Below are positions 8,407 through 17,282 of a DNA stretch of 64,000 nt, piece after piece. The DNA comes from Comamonadaceae bacterium OS-4. Its GTDB lineage: Bacteria; Pseudomonadota; Gammaproteobacteria; Burkholderiales; Burkholderiaceae_C. Where the stretch lies: positions 2,440,501 through 2,504,500 of the forward strand of contig AP026970.1 in NCBI GenBank assembly GCA_027924025.1, read 5' to 3'. The position numbers and the translations under genes are program-made. The notes under the pieces are model-generated. The model was not told where the DNA came from and did not search any database. It worked only from the letters and a program-made list of their open reading frames with translations. Every line of letters starts with the position of its first letter. Position 1 is the first letter of the stretch.

Positions 8407-10655
8407 AGGTGGACCACACCTTGCAAGACTTGTATGTCGCCCTCACCAACAATGAGTTGTACGGCCGGTAGACCGTCTTCGGACATCCCAACCGCCAACT
8501 GTGCAAGTTGAATGAGGTCATCCTTGCTTGGTGACGCGGAATGCCCTTTCGGGTGACTATGCCACTCTCCGATGTATCCAACGACACCCGTGGTTCTTCT
8601 TGCGGCTTCCTCCACTGCCTTAGCAAGACCCTCAATACCGCGCTCAAATGTCACTGCGCTAGCCTTGCTGTCCATTGGAGCACCGAGGCAATCAACGATG
8701 CAAACAGACTTCAATGGCAAGTCAAAATAGCCGAGAAGCACCCCTCCGGTCTCGTTCGGCAAAGCAGCTTCGCGTAATGCTTTAAGTTTCGCCTCTACAC
8801 CCGCATCGAAATACAAATCCAGATTGTCAAAGGCCAGTTTCCTCTCCGGAAACACTGGAACCTCGTACAAAGCGACTGCGCCTGATACTGGGTGGCGCTG
8901 CCAGATACGAATGACTGGGTCAGATAGGGCACTTGCAATTTGAACCTGCTCGGCCAAAGTACTTGCATGTGCCATGACACGGGGGTAAGGCATGACCATG
9001 GAAATATCTCGACAGCTTGCTCCACTTCGGAAATTCCCTTGTCCTCTGTCCAGGTGACTTTCTCCCCAATTATTTTCAATCACTGCTCGGTAGTATTGCG
9101 CTTCCAAAGTACGCAGACGAACGTCTCGGCCTGCGTCTTCGGCAAGCAAAACAGACGCATTGCCACTTGGAGTCAGATAAACCGAGATGTGCCTAGCAAG
9201 GCCATCTACAGTGCTTGCTAAACGCGGGTATTGCAGTGTGGCAGACGCATCCACGACAAGCTGTGCAACCGCCATTGGCTTCGCAACAGTCTCACTTGAG
9301 AGGTTGCATGCATCAGCCTCGATTCCCATGACTTTGCTTGCCCCATCCATGGCTAGGTCATGCAAAGCGCTTACAACAGAAGCTTTTGGATAGCCAACTG
9401 AATCGGCATATGCCACATGGCGCGACAGGTTGTGCGGCTTGACGTGGTCCTTATCTATGACTGTCCACTGTCCCCAGCCCTCGCGTCCCCACAGGTTTAT
9501 TAATGCACTTCCCAAAGTGCCTGCTCCAACGAGAACCCCGGACGGGCCTGGCAATGCAATGCCAGATTGAGCTCTTGCGGCCTCAACGCTATTCCGGTGA
9601 AGGACCTCCATGGGCCATACAACTTCCTTTCGCCACTCTGTACTCTCCTCTGCGCCCATCACCCCGGACGCGTCATAGAGACGGTTGCCATGTCTGAAGA
9701 GAACACCGAGCTTTTCACCAAGACTGGATGCACCTATAGCCATCAAGAAGGCTCGGTGATTTACTCGCTCCACCGGTTCCCCAGCAGCCCTAACAATTGG
9801 TATATGCAGAAGGACTATCGTGTAAGACTCGTCTTGGCTAGGGTCCACTCCGTTTGTTCCCACCCTGGACTTCAAGTCCTCTTGGAGCGGGGTTTTCAAA
9901 TCCGCACCTCGCTGTGACAGAAAGTCGACAAGCGCGCCCAAATCTGACGGGTCTCTCTCAATGAATCCATGAACCACGGGCGTCAATGTGAAATCAAAGC
10001 ACGCCACTTTCACCGCGAGGTGGCTTCTGGACTGTTCATTGATAAAAAACGTCAGCCCACCATCTGCACGCGCAGTAGTTTTGGTGAAACCAAATTTTGA
10101 ACCTGGACCTTGCTTTAGGTTGCCAAAATTCCATGGCAAAACGAGTTCGTACTTCGAGGAGAAGAATAGGTGTTCAACCGGTTGGTCTGAAGGATGCAGC
10201 TCACCTCGAGCAGACATCTCAAACCACCATTGAATCCGGCGTAGAAACTTTTGCGGCGTCCATGTTCGAAGCACATCCGCAGTCGGCTCAAAGAACAGGC
10301 AAAGGCTTGCAGGAGCACCAATGACCCCATGATTTTGGTGAATCATGGTTGGGAAGTCGATTCTTAGCGCAACGACCTCGACCATTTCGTTCACGTCCGG
10401 AGTTACAAATAAAGCAACTCGCTCACGGTAAAAAATGCCAAACTTATTCCCTGGGGGAACCCGGTCAGACTCCACATCAATAACAATGATTTCCAGTGGG
10501 ACAGCAGCTGCATCGCTGAGCTTTAGGAGCTGGACTAGAGTGAAATCTCGTTGCCGCGCAACTGCCGAAGCAAGCGCGCGAGCGCGGGGAATCACGAATC
10601 CGGAGTCGTCCTCAACTTCGTGGACGTTTTCAAGAACGTGATGCTCGATAGCCAT
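8403..10655 (-). CDS. E2-E1-JAB triple-domain ubiquitin-like conjugation protein
   Basis: About 750 aa from the ATG at 10655, which overlaps the upstream stop as TAATG; an earlier in-frame ATG at 10721 would overlap the MBL gene by 67 bp. Domain order: an N-terminal bacterial E2-like domain with a candidate cysteine in ASLCLFF and a downstream Trp-rich helix; a ThiF/E1 adenylation domain (GVLVGAGTLGSALINLWGR, TVIDKDHVKPHNLSRH, VDASA) with a likely catalytic Cys in SGASCRDIS; a C-terminal JAB/JAMM peptidase (ETGGVLLG, EWHSHPKGHSASPSKDD with the HxHx..SxxD zinc set). In type II CBASS, Cap2 is E2-E1 and Cap3 is a separate JAB; here all three are fused. It probably conjugates and releases a target protein's C-terminus. 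Confidence 0.9.
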   Translation of the reverse strand: MAIEHHVLENVHEVEDDSGFVIPRARALASAVARQRDFTLVQLLKLSDAAAVPLEIIVIDVESDRVPPGNKFGIFYRERVALFVTPDVNEMVEVVALRIDFPTMIHQNHGVIGAPASLCLFFEPTADVLRTWTPQKFLRRIQWWFEMSARGELHPSDQPVEHLFFSSKYELVLPWNFGNLKQGPGSKFGFTKTTARADGGLTFFINEQSRSHLAVKVACFDFTLTPVVHGFIERDPSDLGALVDFLSQRGADLKTPLQEDLKSRVGTNGVDPSQDESYTIVLLHIPIVRAAGEPVERVNHRAFLMAIGASSLGEKLGVLFRHGNRLYDASGVMGAEESTEWRKEVVWPMEVLHRNSVEAARAQSGIALPGPSGVLVGAGTLGSALINLWGREGWGQWTVIDKDHVKPHNLSRHVAYADSVGYPKASVVSALHDLAMDGASKVMGIEADACNLSSETVAKPMAVAQLVVDASATLQYPRLASTVDGLARHISVYLTPSGNASVLLAEDAGRDVRLRTLEAQYYRAVIENNWGESHLDRGQGNFRSGASCRDISMVMPYPRVMAHASTLAEQVQIASALSDPVIRIWQRHPVSGAVALYEVPVFPERKLAFDNLDLYFDAGVEAKLKALREAALPNETGGVLLGYFDLPLKSVCIVDCLGAPMDSKASAVTFERGIEGLAKAVEEAARRTTGVVGYIGEWHSHPKGHSASPSKDDLIQLAQLAVGMSEDGLPAVQLIVGEGDIQVLQGVVHL

Positions 10656-11809
10656 TAGCCAGCCCGAGGCGGCGTGGAGAGAATGATTGCTGGCGCCCCA
10701 ATCGATGCAGAGCGCTGCCACGCGACACCACCACTGGTGACCTCAAATACTATGGGCTCAGGCTTGTTGCCGTTGGGCTCCTCCATCGTCACCAGGAACT
10801 TGCGTCCACCGACTTCTTTTAGGTACTTTTCGTAGGTCTTTCGAGCCTGAATGTGAGGTGGCTGAATGTCTTTGTACGCCTCTTTCGTGTCCGGGACAGG
10901 CTTGCTGCAGCTGACAATGTACGCGTCCCTCTTCCCGTGTTGAAGCAGCTCTTTGACCAGCGGCTTGGGTTCTGTTTCCTTGTCCCCCTTATCGTCACTC
11001 AGTGCCAGGTAACTGCAGTGATGCGGGATGTTGAAGATGTTCCAATCCAAGCGGCCATCGTTTTTGTGTGCTTTGGTCGTTTTGACAATACTCTCCAGCA
11101 CGTCCCACGTGGAGTCGCCCACTTCAAGGTAGTCAAAGAGTTTTCCGTCCGACTGAAGGCGAACGTTGATGACTAATGACGCCTCGTTTCTGATGATGTC
11201 ACCTCCGTCGCAGTGTTCGATGAACGGTGAGTGACAGAAGAACTCCGCATCGTCATTCTTGAGCGAGAAGCCTGGCACCAGTGTTCCGGCGTCAACAAAC
11301 AGGTGGTCCCGAGCATTCGCTGGCTCCTTGCGCTCTTTTAACTTGGGAGTCAGCCAGTCCATGAGTAACTGCGGTTGGGAGAAGACCCGGATGTTCTTTC
11401 CTTCGAGCAGCCGGTGACGGGCCTCCTGACGAAGCAACACATATTCGTCGCTCTGCTTATCGTTACTTGCCGTTTCCAACAGGACTGAGGCTGGAACCCA
11501 GAGTTCCTGGATTTTGATGCGGTCGCCACCCTGATATTTCGCCGCGTGCTGTAGTTCAAAGAAGGATGAAAAACCCTTGATGTGGTCTTCATCGGCATGG
11601 GTAAAGGCGACCACGTCGAAATAGTCCCGCTTGGCATCCTTCAGCTCTTCCTTCAGACGCTTTTTGAGGTCAATCTCTGGGGTGCTGGTGTCTTCAGACT
11701 TGTCTCGGTGACAAAAGTCGAAGAGAACCCGCCTGCCGCTGGCCAAGATTACTTGCGAGGTGTCGCCATTTCCCACTGGGTAGAAAACGACCTTGTGCAG
11801 GATTGCCAT
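10655..11809 (-). CDS. MBL-fold hydrolase, first gene of E2-E1-JAB/patatin operon
   Basis: A 384-aa metallo-beta-lactamase-fold protein of the ComEC/Rec2-like type. The metal motif is His71-x-Asp73-x-Asp75-His76 (THADEDH), followed by a later PHHCSY histidine pair and a GDSTWD acidic motif. There is no signal peptide. Prokaryotic E1/E2/JAB clusters with MBL proteins are known from comparative genomics, but the substrate is unknown. It starts at ATG 11809 and its stop overlaps the start of the E2-E1-JAB gene, so the two are co-translated. Plausible roles are nuclease, hydrolase of a nucleotide signal, or sensor. Confidence 0.82.
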   Translation of the reverse strand: MAILHKVVFYPVGNGDTSQVILASGRRVLFDFCHRDKSEDTSTPEIDLKKRLKEELKDAKRDYFDVVAFTHADEDHIKGFSSFFELQHAAKYQGGDRIKIQELWVPASVLLETASNDKQSDEYVLLRQEARHRLLEGKNIRVFSQPQLLMDWLTPKLKERKEPANARDHLFVDAGTLVPGFSLKNDDAEFFCHSPFIEHCDGGDIIRNEASLVINVRLQSDGKLFDYLEVGDSTWDVLESIVKTTKAHKNDGRLDWNIFNIPHHCSYLALSDDKGDKETEPKPLVKELLQHGKRDAYIVSCSKPVPDTKEAYKDIQPPHIQARKTYEKYLKEVGGRKFLVTMEEPNGNKPEPIVFEVTSGGVAWQRSASIGAPAIILSTPPRAG

Positions 11810-11942
11810 ATCGATACGCCTTTCACAGGAGCGGTGGCAATCACTGGGATTAGCACTCTGCCACGGAGAGTGCTGCCAATAATTTATCTGGTGTTTTTTT
11901 CGTCGTCAAGCACTATTTAGGCACTATGGGTAGTGGCTGCTG

Positions 11943-11962
11943 TAAATAACAACAGTTATTTA
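11943..11962. promoter_or_regulatory. Inverted repeat in divergent intergenic region
   Basis: An 8-bp perfect inverted repeat TAAATAAC-AACA-GTTATTTA lies between the defence operon (minus) and the arsenic operon (plus). It could be an operator for either. The rest of 11810-12102 (293 bp) is AT-rich and holds no gene. Confidence 0.4.
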
Positions 11963-12026
11963 GTCTTTCTTAAAAACGACCTGAAATTTGTGGTCTAGAC
12001 AAAAGCGCAGTGGTGCTGGAGCCACC

Positions 12027-12047
12027 TTCTTGTCACATTCTTGTCAC
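12027..12047 (+). promoter_or_regulatory. Pho-box-like direct repeat upstream of gapdh-arsJ
   Basis: TTCTTGTCAC occurs twice (12027-12036 and 12038-12047). Read as 7+4+7 this is TTGTCAC-ATTC-TTGTCAC, with the 11-bp period of a PhoB box (consensus CTGTCAT-N4-CTGTCAT). Phosphate control of an arsenate-phosphate ester export system would make sense. Inferred. Confidence 0.5.
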
Positions 12048-12060
12048 GCAATTGACCCAT

Positions 12061-12080
12061 AATTCAACAATTCTTGAATT
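12061..12080 (+). promoter_or_regulatory. Candidate ArsR operator upstream of arsenic operon
   Basis: A perfect 7-bp dyad, AATTCAA-CAATTC-TTGAATT, lies 22 bp before the gapdh start. Its AT-rich symmetric form and position suit an ArsR/SmtB repressor such as the operon's own arsR (14399). Binding is inferred. Confidence 0.5.
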
Positions 12081-12102
12081 ACTGCAGAGTACAGGAGCAA
12101 CT

Positions 12103-13146
12103 ATGAAAGTTGGTATCAACGGAATGGGCCGCATCGGCCGGCTAGCGCTACGTGCAGCAATGGGCGCCGCCGAACGCCAATCTGATGACCCTCGCGCCGG
12201 TAATCGCCTGGAGGTCGTGCACCTCAATGAGCTAAAAGGTGGAGCCGCCGCAACTGCCCATCTCTTGGCTTTTGACTCTGTCCAAGGTAAGTGGCGCGAG
12301 AACATTCGCGCGGAAGGTGAAAGCGAAATCCATATTGGTGACAAGAAATTGTCGTTCAGCTCGCACAGCACCGCCAGCGAGATTCCTTGGGGCGACTTGG
12401 GCGTTGACGTTGTGCTGGAGTGCACCGGCAAGTTCCTCACACCAGAGACGCTTCAAGGCCACCTTGACCGCGGCGCCAAGCGCGTCATCGTAGCGGCACC
12501 CGTCAAGGTTGGTGGCGTACTCAACATTGTCGTTGGCATCAACCACGAGCTTTACGACCCCGCCACGAACCATATCGTCACTGCGGCTTCTTGCACCACC
12601 AATTGTCTGGCACCTGTCGTCAAAGTGGTTCACGAAAACATCGGAATCAAGCACGGCCAAATCACGACAATCCACGACCCGACTAATACCAACCTGGTCG
12701 TCGATGCGCCACACAAAGACTTACGTCGCGCACGCAGCGCCATGATGAGCCTGGCACCAACCACCACGGGAAGTGCCACCGCTATTGCGCTCATTTACCC
12801 AGAGCTCAAAGGCAAGCTCAACGGCCATGCCGTGCGCGCTCCCGTGCTCAATGCGTCGCTGACAGACTGCGTCTTTGAGCTCAAACGTGAAACAACTGCC
12901 GAAGAGGTGAACGCCTTGTTTGCAGCTGCTGCCAATGGGCCGCTCGCCGGCATCCTAGGCTACGAAGAGCGGCCACTGGTCAGTGCGGACTACGCGCGCG
13001 ATACGCGGAGTTCTATCGTGGATGCGTTGTCCACCATGGTCACCGATGGCACGCTGCTCAAGGTCTACGCCTGGTATGACAACGAAATGGGCTACGCCTG
13101 CCGAATGGTGGACCTAGCCTGCCATATGCGCCAGAAGGGTATCTGA
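12103..13146 (+). CDS. Arsenate-linked glyceraldehyde-3-phosphate dehydrogenase
   Basis: A 347-aa GAPDH from ATG 12103 (preceded by ACAGGAG); the frame is open further upstream but that start has no family support. The N-terminal NAD-binding motif is [13 protein letters not shown] and the catalytic cysteine is in [21 protein letters not shown] is the conserved C-terminal segment. Next to arsJ, such GAPDHs use arsenate in place of phosphate to make unstable 1-arseno-3-phosphoglycerate, which ArsJ exports (established for the gapdh-arsJ pair). It lies 1 bp from arsJ, so they are certainly one operon. Confidence 0.93.
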   Translation: MKVGINGMGRIGRLALRAAMGAAERQSDDPRAGNRLEVVHLNELKGGAAATAHLLAFDSVQGKWRENIRAEGESEIHIGDKKLSFSSHSTASEIPWGDLGVDVVLECTGKFLTPETLQGHLDRGAKRVIVAAPVKVGGVLNIVVGINHELYDPATNHIVTAASCTTNCLAPVVKVVHENIGIKHGQITTIHDPTNTNLVVDAPHKDLRRARSAMMSLAPTTTGSATAIALIYPELKGKLNGHAVRAPVLNASLTDCVFELKRETTAEEVNALFAAAANGPLAGILGYEERPLVSADYARDTRSSIVDALSTMVTDGTLLKVYAWYDNEMGYACRMVDLACHMRQKGI

Positions 13147-13147
13147 G

Positions 13148-14389
13148 ATGCAACACGCCTCGCGCAACTACGCCATCGTCACGGCTGCCTACTGGGGGTT
13201 CACCCTCACGGACGGCGCCCTGCGCATGCTAGTACTCCTGCACTTCTACCGACTTGGCTACTCGCCATTCACGCTGGCGTTTCTCTTCCTGCTTTACGAA
13301 GCAGCTGGTGTGCTGGCTAACCTCATAGGCGGATGGCTTGCAACGCGCTACGGCATCACCCGCATGTTGACAGTGGGGTTGGTGACACAAATCATCGGTT
13401 TCACTGTGCTCTCCCAACTACAGCCTGAATGGACCGCAGCGATGTCGGTCGCATGGGTGGTTCTTTCACAAGGTGTTTGTGGGGTTGCCAAAGACCTCAC
13501 AAAGACCGCCAGTAAATCTGCCATCAAAGTCACCGCAGCCGCAGCCAAGGAGCAAGACAATGGCCAACTCTTCAAGTGGGTGGCCTGGTTTACTGGCAGC
13601 AAAAACGCCATGAAAGGCATCGGCTTTTTCCTCGGCGGTGTGCTGTTGCAGGCAGTTGGATTCAAAGTAGCTCTCTGGTGCATGGCCGGTATGTTGGCAC
13701 TTGTCCTGGTTGGAGTGCTGACCTCCCTGCCGCCATTGATGGGTAAGAGCAAAGCATCCAAGTCAGCCAAGGAACTCTTTGCCAAGAATGCTGGCATCAA
13801 CGGTCTTGCTGCTGCGCGGGTCGTCCTTTTCGGAGCTCGCGACGTCTGGTTCGTGGTGGGTGTCCCCGTGTTCTTGTACTCACAAGGATGGACGTTCACC
13901 ATGGTTGGAGCTTTCCTCGCGTCATGGACCATCGGATACGGCATGGTCCAGGCATTGGCACCGCAAATCGTCAAGCGCAGTCCGGATGGGCTGAGTTCTG
14001 AAGTACCTGCAGCTCGCCTGTGGTCTGGAATCCTGGCCGTGATACCCATGGGCATTGCGGTAGCGGTCGCTCTGCAAGTCCCGCATCTTGAGTGGGTAGT
14101 CGTTGGTGGACTGGGCCTATTCGGAGTTGCATTTGCGGTCAACTCATCGGTCCACTCGTATCTCATACTTGCCTATGCTGGTTCAGAGAAAGCTGCAGAG
14201 GACGTTGGCTTCTACTACGCCGCAAATGCACTGGGTCGCTTCTTTGGAACACTCTTTTCCGGTCTCCTATACCAATGGGGCGGCCTCATTTACGCGCTGA
14301 TAGGTTCCGCCCTGATGCTCGTGACCTGCTGGCTGTTGACCTTGTACCTTCCTGTGAAGGCCGAATTGAAGCCTGCATTGGCTTCGTGA
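13148..14389 (+). CDS. arsJ: ArsJ, 1-arseno-3-phosphoglycerate exporter (MFS)
   Basis: A 413-aa major-facilitator permease with about 11-12 hydrophobic segments. The N-terminus RNYAIVTAAYWGFTLTDGALRMLVL and the internal GVCGVAKDLTKTASKSAIK are typical of ArsJ. It exports 1-arseno-3-phosphoglycerate made by the adjacent GAPDH; the compound then breaks down to arsenate outside the cell. Its ATG follows the gapdh stop with 1 bp between them. Confidence 0.93.
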   Translation: MQHASRNYAIVTAAYWGFTLTDGALRMLVLLHFYRLGYSPFTLAFLFLLYEAAGVLANLIGGWLATRYGITRMLTVGLVTQIIGFTVLSQLQPEWTAAMSVAWVVLSQGVCGVAKDLTKTASKSAIKVTAAAAKEQDNGQLFKWVAWFTGSKNAMKGIGFFLGGVLLQAVGFKVALWCMAGMLALVLVGVLTSLPPLMGKSKASKSAKELFAKNAGINGLAAARVVLFGARDVWFVVGVPVFLYSQGWTFTMVGAFLASWTIGYGMVQALAPQIVKRSPDGLSSEVPAARLWSGILAVIPMGIAVAVALQVPHLEWVVVGGLGLFGVAFAVNSSVHSYLILAYAGSEKAAEDVGFYYAANALGRFFGTLFSGLLYQWGGLIYALIGSALMLVTCWLLTLYLPVKAELKPALAS

Positions 14390-14398
14390 GGAAAAACT

Positions 14399-14728
14399 AT
14401 GAATGAATTGGAAGTGGTGAAGGCGCTGGGTGCGCTGGCACAAGAAACCCGACTCAAGCTGTTTCGGCTCCTAGTAGTTGCTGGACCAAAAGGCTTGACT
14501 CCTGGTCATATGGCAGAAACGCTGGGCGCATCACCAACAGCGCTCTCCTTTCATTTGAAAGAGTTGAGCCATGCAGGTCTTGTTAACAGTACGCGGGACG
14601 GACGTCAGCTCATCTACCGTGCTGAGTTCACTGTGATGAACAGCCTGCTCTCGTTCCTAACGTCGCAGTGTTGCGAGGGACAACCCTGCCTTGATACGAC
14701 TCTCGTCGAATGCACTACCTGCGTGTGA
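14399..14728 (+). CDS. arsR: ArsR-family arsenic-responsive repressor
   Basis: A 109-aa winged-helix repressor. HTH region: GLTPGHMAETLGASPTALSFHLKELSHAGLV. The usual CVC-type helix site of classical ArsR is absent; instead cysteines cluster at the C-terminus (QCCEGQPC, VECTTCV). This matches the ArsR class whose As(III) site is C-terminal. It lies inside the operon 9 bp after arsJ. It probably controls the promoter near 12061-12080. It is related to the second arsR at 23358-23681, which also carries CCQGQP. Confidence 0.92.
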   Translation: MNELEVVKALGALAQETRLKLFRLLVVAGPKGLTPGHMAETLGASPTALSFHLKELSHAGLVNSTRDGRQLIYRAEFTVMNSLLSFLTSQCCEGQPCLDTTLVECTTCV

Positions 14729-14790
14729 GCGCGCTCTAGTAAATCCAATCTCGCTTGTCCCTACCTTTCAATCAAATTAGGCCACCGACC

Positions 14791-15285
14791 ATGACTATCC
14801 ACAATGTGCTTTTTCTGTGTACCGGCAACTCAGCCCGCAGCATCATCGCCGAAACCATCTTGAACAATATGGCCGGTGACCGTTTCCGCGCCTTCAGCGC
14901 CGGCAGCCATCCCGCCGGCAAAGTGAACCCCTTTGCGATTGAACTGCTGGAAAAACACCGATTCAAGACGGATGGACTGCGAAGCAAGAACTGGGACGAA
15001 TTTGCCGCTCCAGATGCGCCCATCATGAACTTCGTTCTCACGGTTTGTGACAAGGCAGCAGGTGAGGTTTGCCCCCTGTGGCCAGGTCAACCCATTTCGG
15101 CGCACTGGGGCGTTGAGGACCCAGCCGCAGTGGAAGGCACTGACGAGGACAAACGTCGCGCCTTCTCCCACGCATTCATGACTCTGCACCGTCGTATCGC
15201 CATCTTGCTGAGCCTGCCTGTTGATAAGCTCGACAATCTTTCGTTGCAAAGCGAACTCACCAAAATTGGAAAGCAGATGCCCTGA
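14791..15285 (+). CDS. arsC: Arsenate reductase, low-molecular-weight phosphatase type
   Basis: A 164-aa protein with the LMW-PTP loop LFLCTGNSARS (CX5R-like Cys-x-x-x-x-x-Ser/Arg) at its start and the second cysteine in TVCDKAAGEVCPLWPG. That region carries the catalytic relay in thioredoxin-linked arsenate reductases. It reduces arsenate to arsenite. Start ATG 14791 (MTIHNVLF) is preferred to an upstream TTG at 14755. The 62-bp gap after arsR has no recognisable promoter. Confidence 0.9.
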   Translation: MTIHNVLFLCTGNSARSIIAETILNNMAGDRFRAFSAGSHPAGKVNPFAIELLEKHRFKTDGLRSKNWDEFAAPDAPIMNFVLTVCDKAAGEVCPLWPGQPISAHWGVEDPAAVEGTDEDKRRAFSHAFMTLHRRIAILLSLPVDKLDNLSLQSELTKIGKQMP

Positions 15286-15356
15286 ACGATGGCTTGCGCA
15301 TTCCCGAATATTGAGCAACGCCCGCTCGGACAGGTGGCGAAACTGGGTAGTGACAT

Positions 15357-16043
15357 ATGACTATGCGGCGCGCCGTCATGGCGGAGTTCATTGGAACCGC
15401 CATGCTTCTTGCCACAGTGGTTGGTTCCGGCATCATGGGAGAACGGCTCTCAGGGGGTAACGTAGCTGTCGCTTTGCTGGCGAATACGCTAGCTACGGGT
15501 GCTGCGTTGATTGCTCTCATCGCCACTTTTGGACCAGCCTCTGGCGCCCATTTCAACCCGTTGGTGACGTTCACAGAACTCGCTCTGGGCCGTTGCAATG
15601 GGCGAAAGGCCTGGCTGTACTTGGCGGCTCAGATTTTGGGTGGCATTGCCGGCGTACTGGCAGCCCACTACATGTTCGAACTGCCCTGGCTGACCCCCTC
15701 TGCTCACATCAGGACAGGTACCCACCAATGGTGGAGTGAAGTTGTCGCTTCATTTGGTTTGCTCACAGTCATCCTGAACGTGGCCAAGACCCGACCGGAC
15801 TTCGTCCCCGTAGCGGTCGGTGCGTACATCACAGCCGCATACTGGTTCACTGCGTCCACATCGTTTGCCAACCCCGCTGTGACCATTGCACGCTCCCTTA
15901 CGGACACGTTCTCTGGCATCCGTCCCATTGACGCACCCGGCTTCATCGCAAGCCAGGTGCTGGGCGCCTTTCTGGCGTTCTTGCTCTTTCGCTGGTCGGA
16001 GAAAGCTGAGCAAGCCGCCGACCCATCCAAGAACATTGAGTAA
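15357..16043 (+). CDS. aqpS: AqpS-type aquaglyceroporin for arsenite/methylarsenite
   Basis: A 228-aa MIP-family channel with six hydrophobic segments. The two pore loops are present: the first NPA region appears as HFNPLVTF (NPL variant) and the second as FANPAVTIARSL (NPA). Such channels in ars operons pass As(OH)3 and related neutral species out of the cell downstream of ArsC, replacing an ArsB pump. The ATG at 15357 has a second in-frame ATG two codons later. It lies between the two arsC genes. Confidence 0.88.
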   Translation: MTMRRAVMAEFIGTAMLLATVVGSGIMGERLSGGNVAVALLANTLATGAALIALIATFGPASGAHFNPLVTFTELALGRCNGRKAWLYLAAQILGGIAGVLAAHYMFELPWLTPSAHIRTGTHQWWSEVVASFGLLTVILNVAKTRPDFVPVAVGAYITAAYWFTASTSFANPAVTIARSLTDTFSGIRPIDAPGFIASQVLGAFLAFLLFRWSEKAEQAADPSKNIE

Positions 16044-16060
16044 CCCCACCATCACCCAAC

Positions 16061-16483
16061 ATGTCTGACGTCACGATTTATCACAACCCTGCGTGTGGAA
16101 CCTCTCGCAACACGCTCGCACTCATCCGCAACAGCGGCACTGAGCCAGAGGTCATTGAGTACCTCAAAACACCACCAAGCAAAGAGCGCCTGCTGGAACT
16201 TCTGAAAGCCATGGGCATCAGCCCGCGCGCGCTGTTGCGTCAAAAGGGAACTCCCTTTGATGAACTGGGCTTGGGTGAACCCAAATGGACAGATGACGAG
16301 TTGGTCGAGTTCATGCTCCAGCATCCAATTCTTATCAACCGCCCGATTGTGGTGACACCCCTTGGCACCATGCTGTGCCGCCCCTCAGAGGCTGTGCTCG
16401 ATATCCTTCCCTCACCTCAGCAGGGGCCATTTACCAAAGAGGACGGTGAAGTCGTCATTGATGCGAATGGCAAACGTGTCTGA
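16061..16483 (+). CDS. arsC: Arsenate reductase, glutaredoxin-dependent type
   Basis: A 140-aa ArsC/Spx-family protein with the active cysteine in [14 protein letters not shown] (Cys12) and the conserved arginines in [17 protein letters not shown]. This type uses glutathione/glutaredoxin, so the operon holds two unrelated arsenate reductases. Its end overlaps the start of arsH by about 20 bp. Confidence 0.94.
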   Translation: MSDVTIYHNPACGTSRNTLALIRNSGTEPEVIEYLKTPPSKERLLELLKAMGISPRALLRQKGTPFDELGLGEPKWTDDELVEFMLQHPILINRPIVVTPLGTMLCRPSEAVLDILPSPQQGPFTKEDGEVVIDANGKRV

Positions 16484-17198
16484 GCAATATCTCCCCTCTA
16501 CAAACGTCGATGCTCGTGCCTACCAAATCCCCAGCCACGAAGGCCTAAAGGTCAGCGCTCCATCGACCCATCCACCAAAGATTCTGATGCTGTACGGCTC
16601 ACTGCGTGAGCGCTCTTACAGCCGCTTGTTGACCTTCGAAGCAGCTCGGACGCTGGAGTCGATGGGCGCCGAAGTGAAGATTTATGACCCACAAGGTCTG
16701 CCTCAGCCGGATACCGCGCCGGATACGCACCCCAAGGTGCAGGAGTTGCGCGATTTAGCGAGCTGGGCAGAAGGAATGGTTTGGACTTCTCCAGAACGTC
16801 ACGGTGCGATGACAGGCATCATGAAGAGTCAGATTGACTGGATACCCTTATCGGTGGGCGCAGTGCGTCCTACCCAAGGCAAGACCTTGGCCGTGATGGA
16901 GGTCAGTGGAGGCTCCCAGTCGTTCAACGCGGTCAATCAATTGCGTATCCTCGGCCGATGGATGCGGATGCTGACTATCCCGAATCAGAGCAGCGTTGCA
17001 AAGGCTTTCCTGGAATTCAACGAAGCAGGTCGCATGAAGCCCTCGGCCTACTATGACCGAGTGGTCGACGTCATGGAAGAGCTGGTCAAGTTCACGCTGC
17101 TAACCCGTGATGTGGCACCCTACCTGGTAGACCGCTACAGCGAGCGCAAGGAATCTGCCGAGGAACTGTCAAAGCGGGTGAATCAGAAGTCCATATAG
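16461..17198 (+). CDS. arsH: ArsH NADPH-dependent flavin reductase / methylarsenite oxidase
   Basis: About 245 aa with the FMN motif [15 protein letters not shown] and the family signatures [20 protein letters not shown] and [10 protein letters not shown]. ArsH oxidises trivalent organoarsenicals to less toxic pentavalent forms. The start is uncertain between ATG 16461, ATG 16467 and GTG 16476, all inside the end of arsC. It is last in the plus-strand ars operon and converges with a redoxin gene. Confidence 0.92.
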   Translation: MRMANVSEQYLPSTNVDARAYQIPSHEGLKVSAPSTHPPKILMLYGSLRERSYSRLLTFEAARTLESMGAEVKIYDPQGLPQPDTAPDTHPKVQELRDLASWAEGMVWTSPERHGAMTGIMKSQIDWIPLSVGAVRPTQGKTLAVMEVSGGSQSFNAVNQLRILGRWMRMLTIPNQSSVAKAFLEFNEAGRMKPSAYYDRVVDVMEELVKFTLLTRDVAPYLVDRYSERKESAEELSKRVNQKSI

Positions 17199-17282
17199 AG
17201 TGCTCTTCAACATGTCGTTTGACACAGCGAAATTGGTAAACGCCGCGCTATTGACCAGGCACGGTAATTTCAAGACCTACCC

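Noticed and set aside
7300..10655. Complete type II CBASS
   Set aside because: No CD-NTase gene exists in the operon or nearby, and JAB is fused to E2-E1, so the label would be wrong.
13348..14166. 272-codon open frame on the minus strand
   Set aside because: Antisense to arsJ; Thr/Pro/Arg-rich composition with no recognisable fold.
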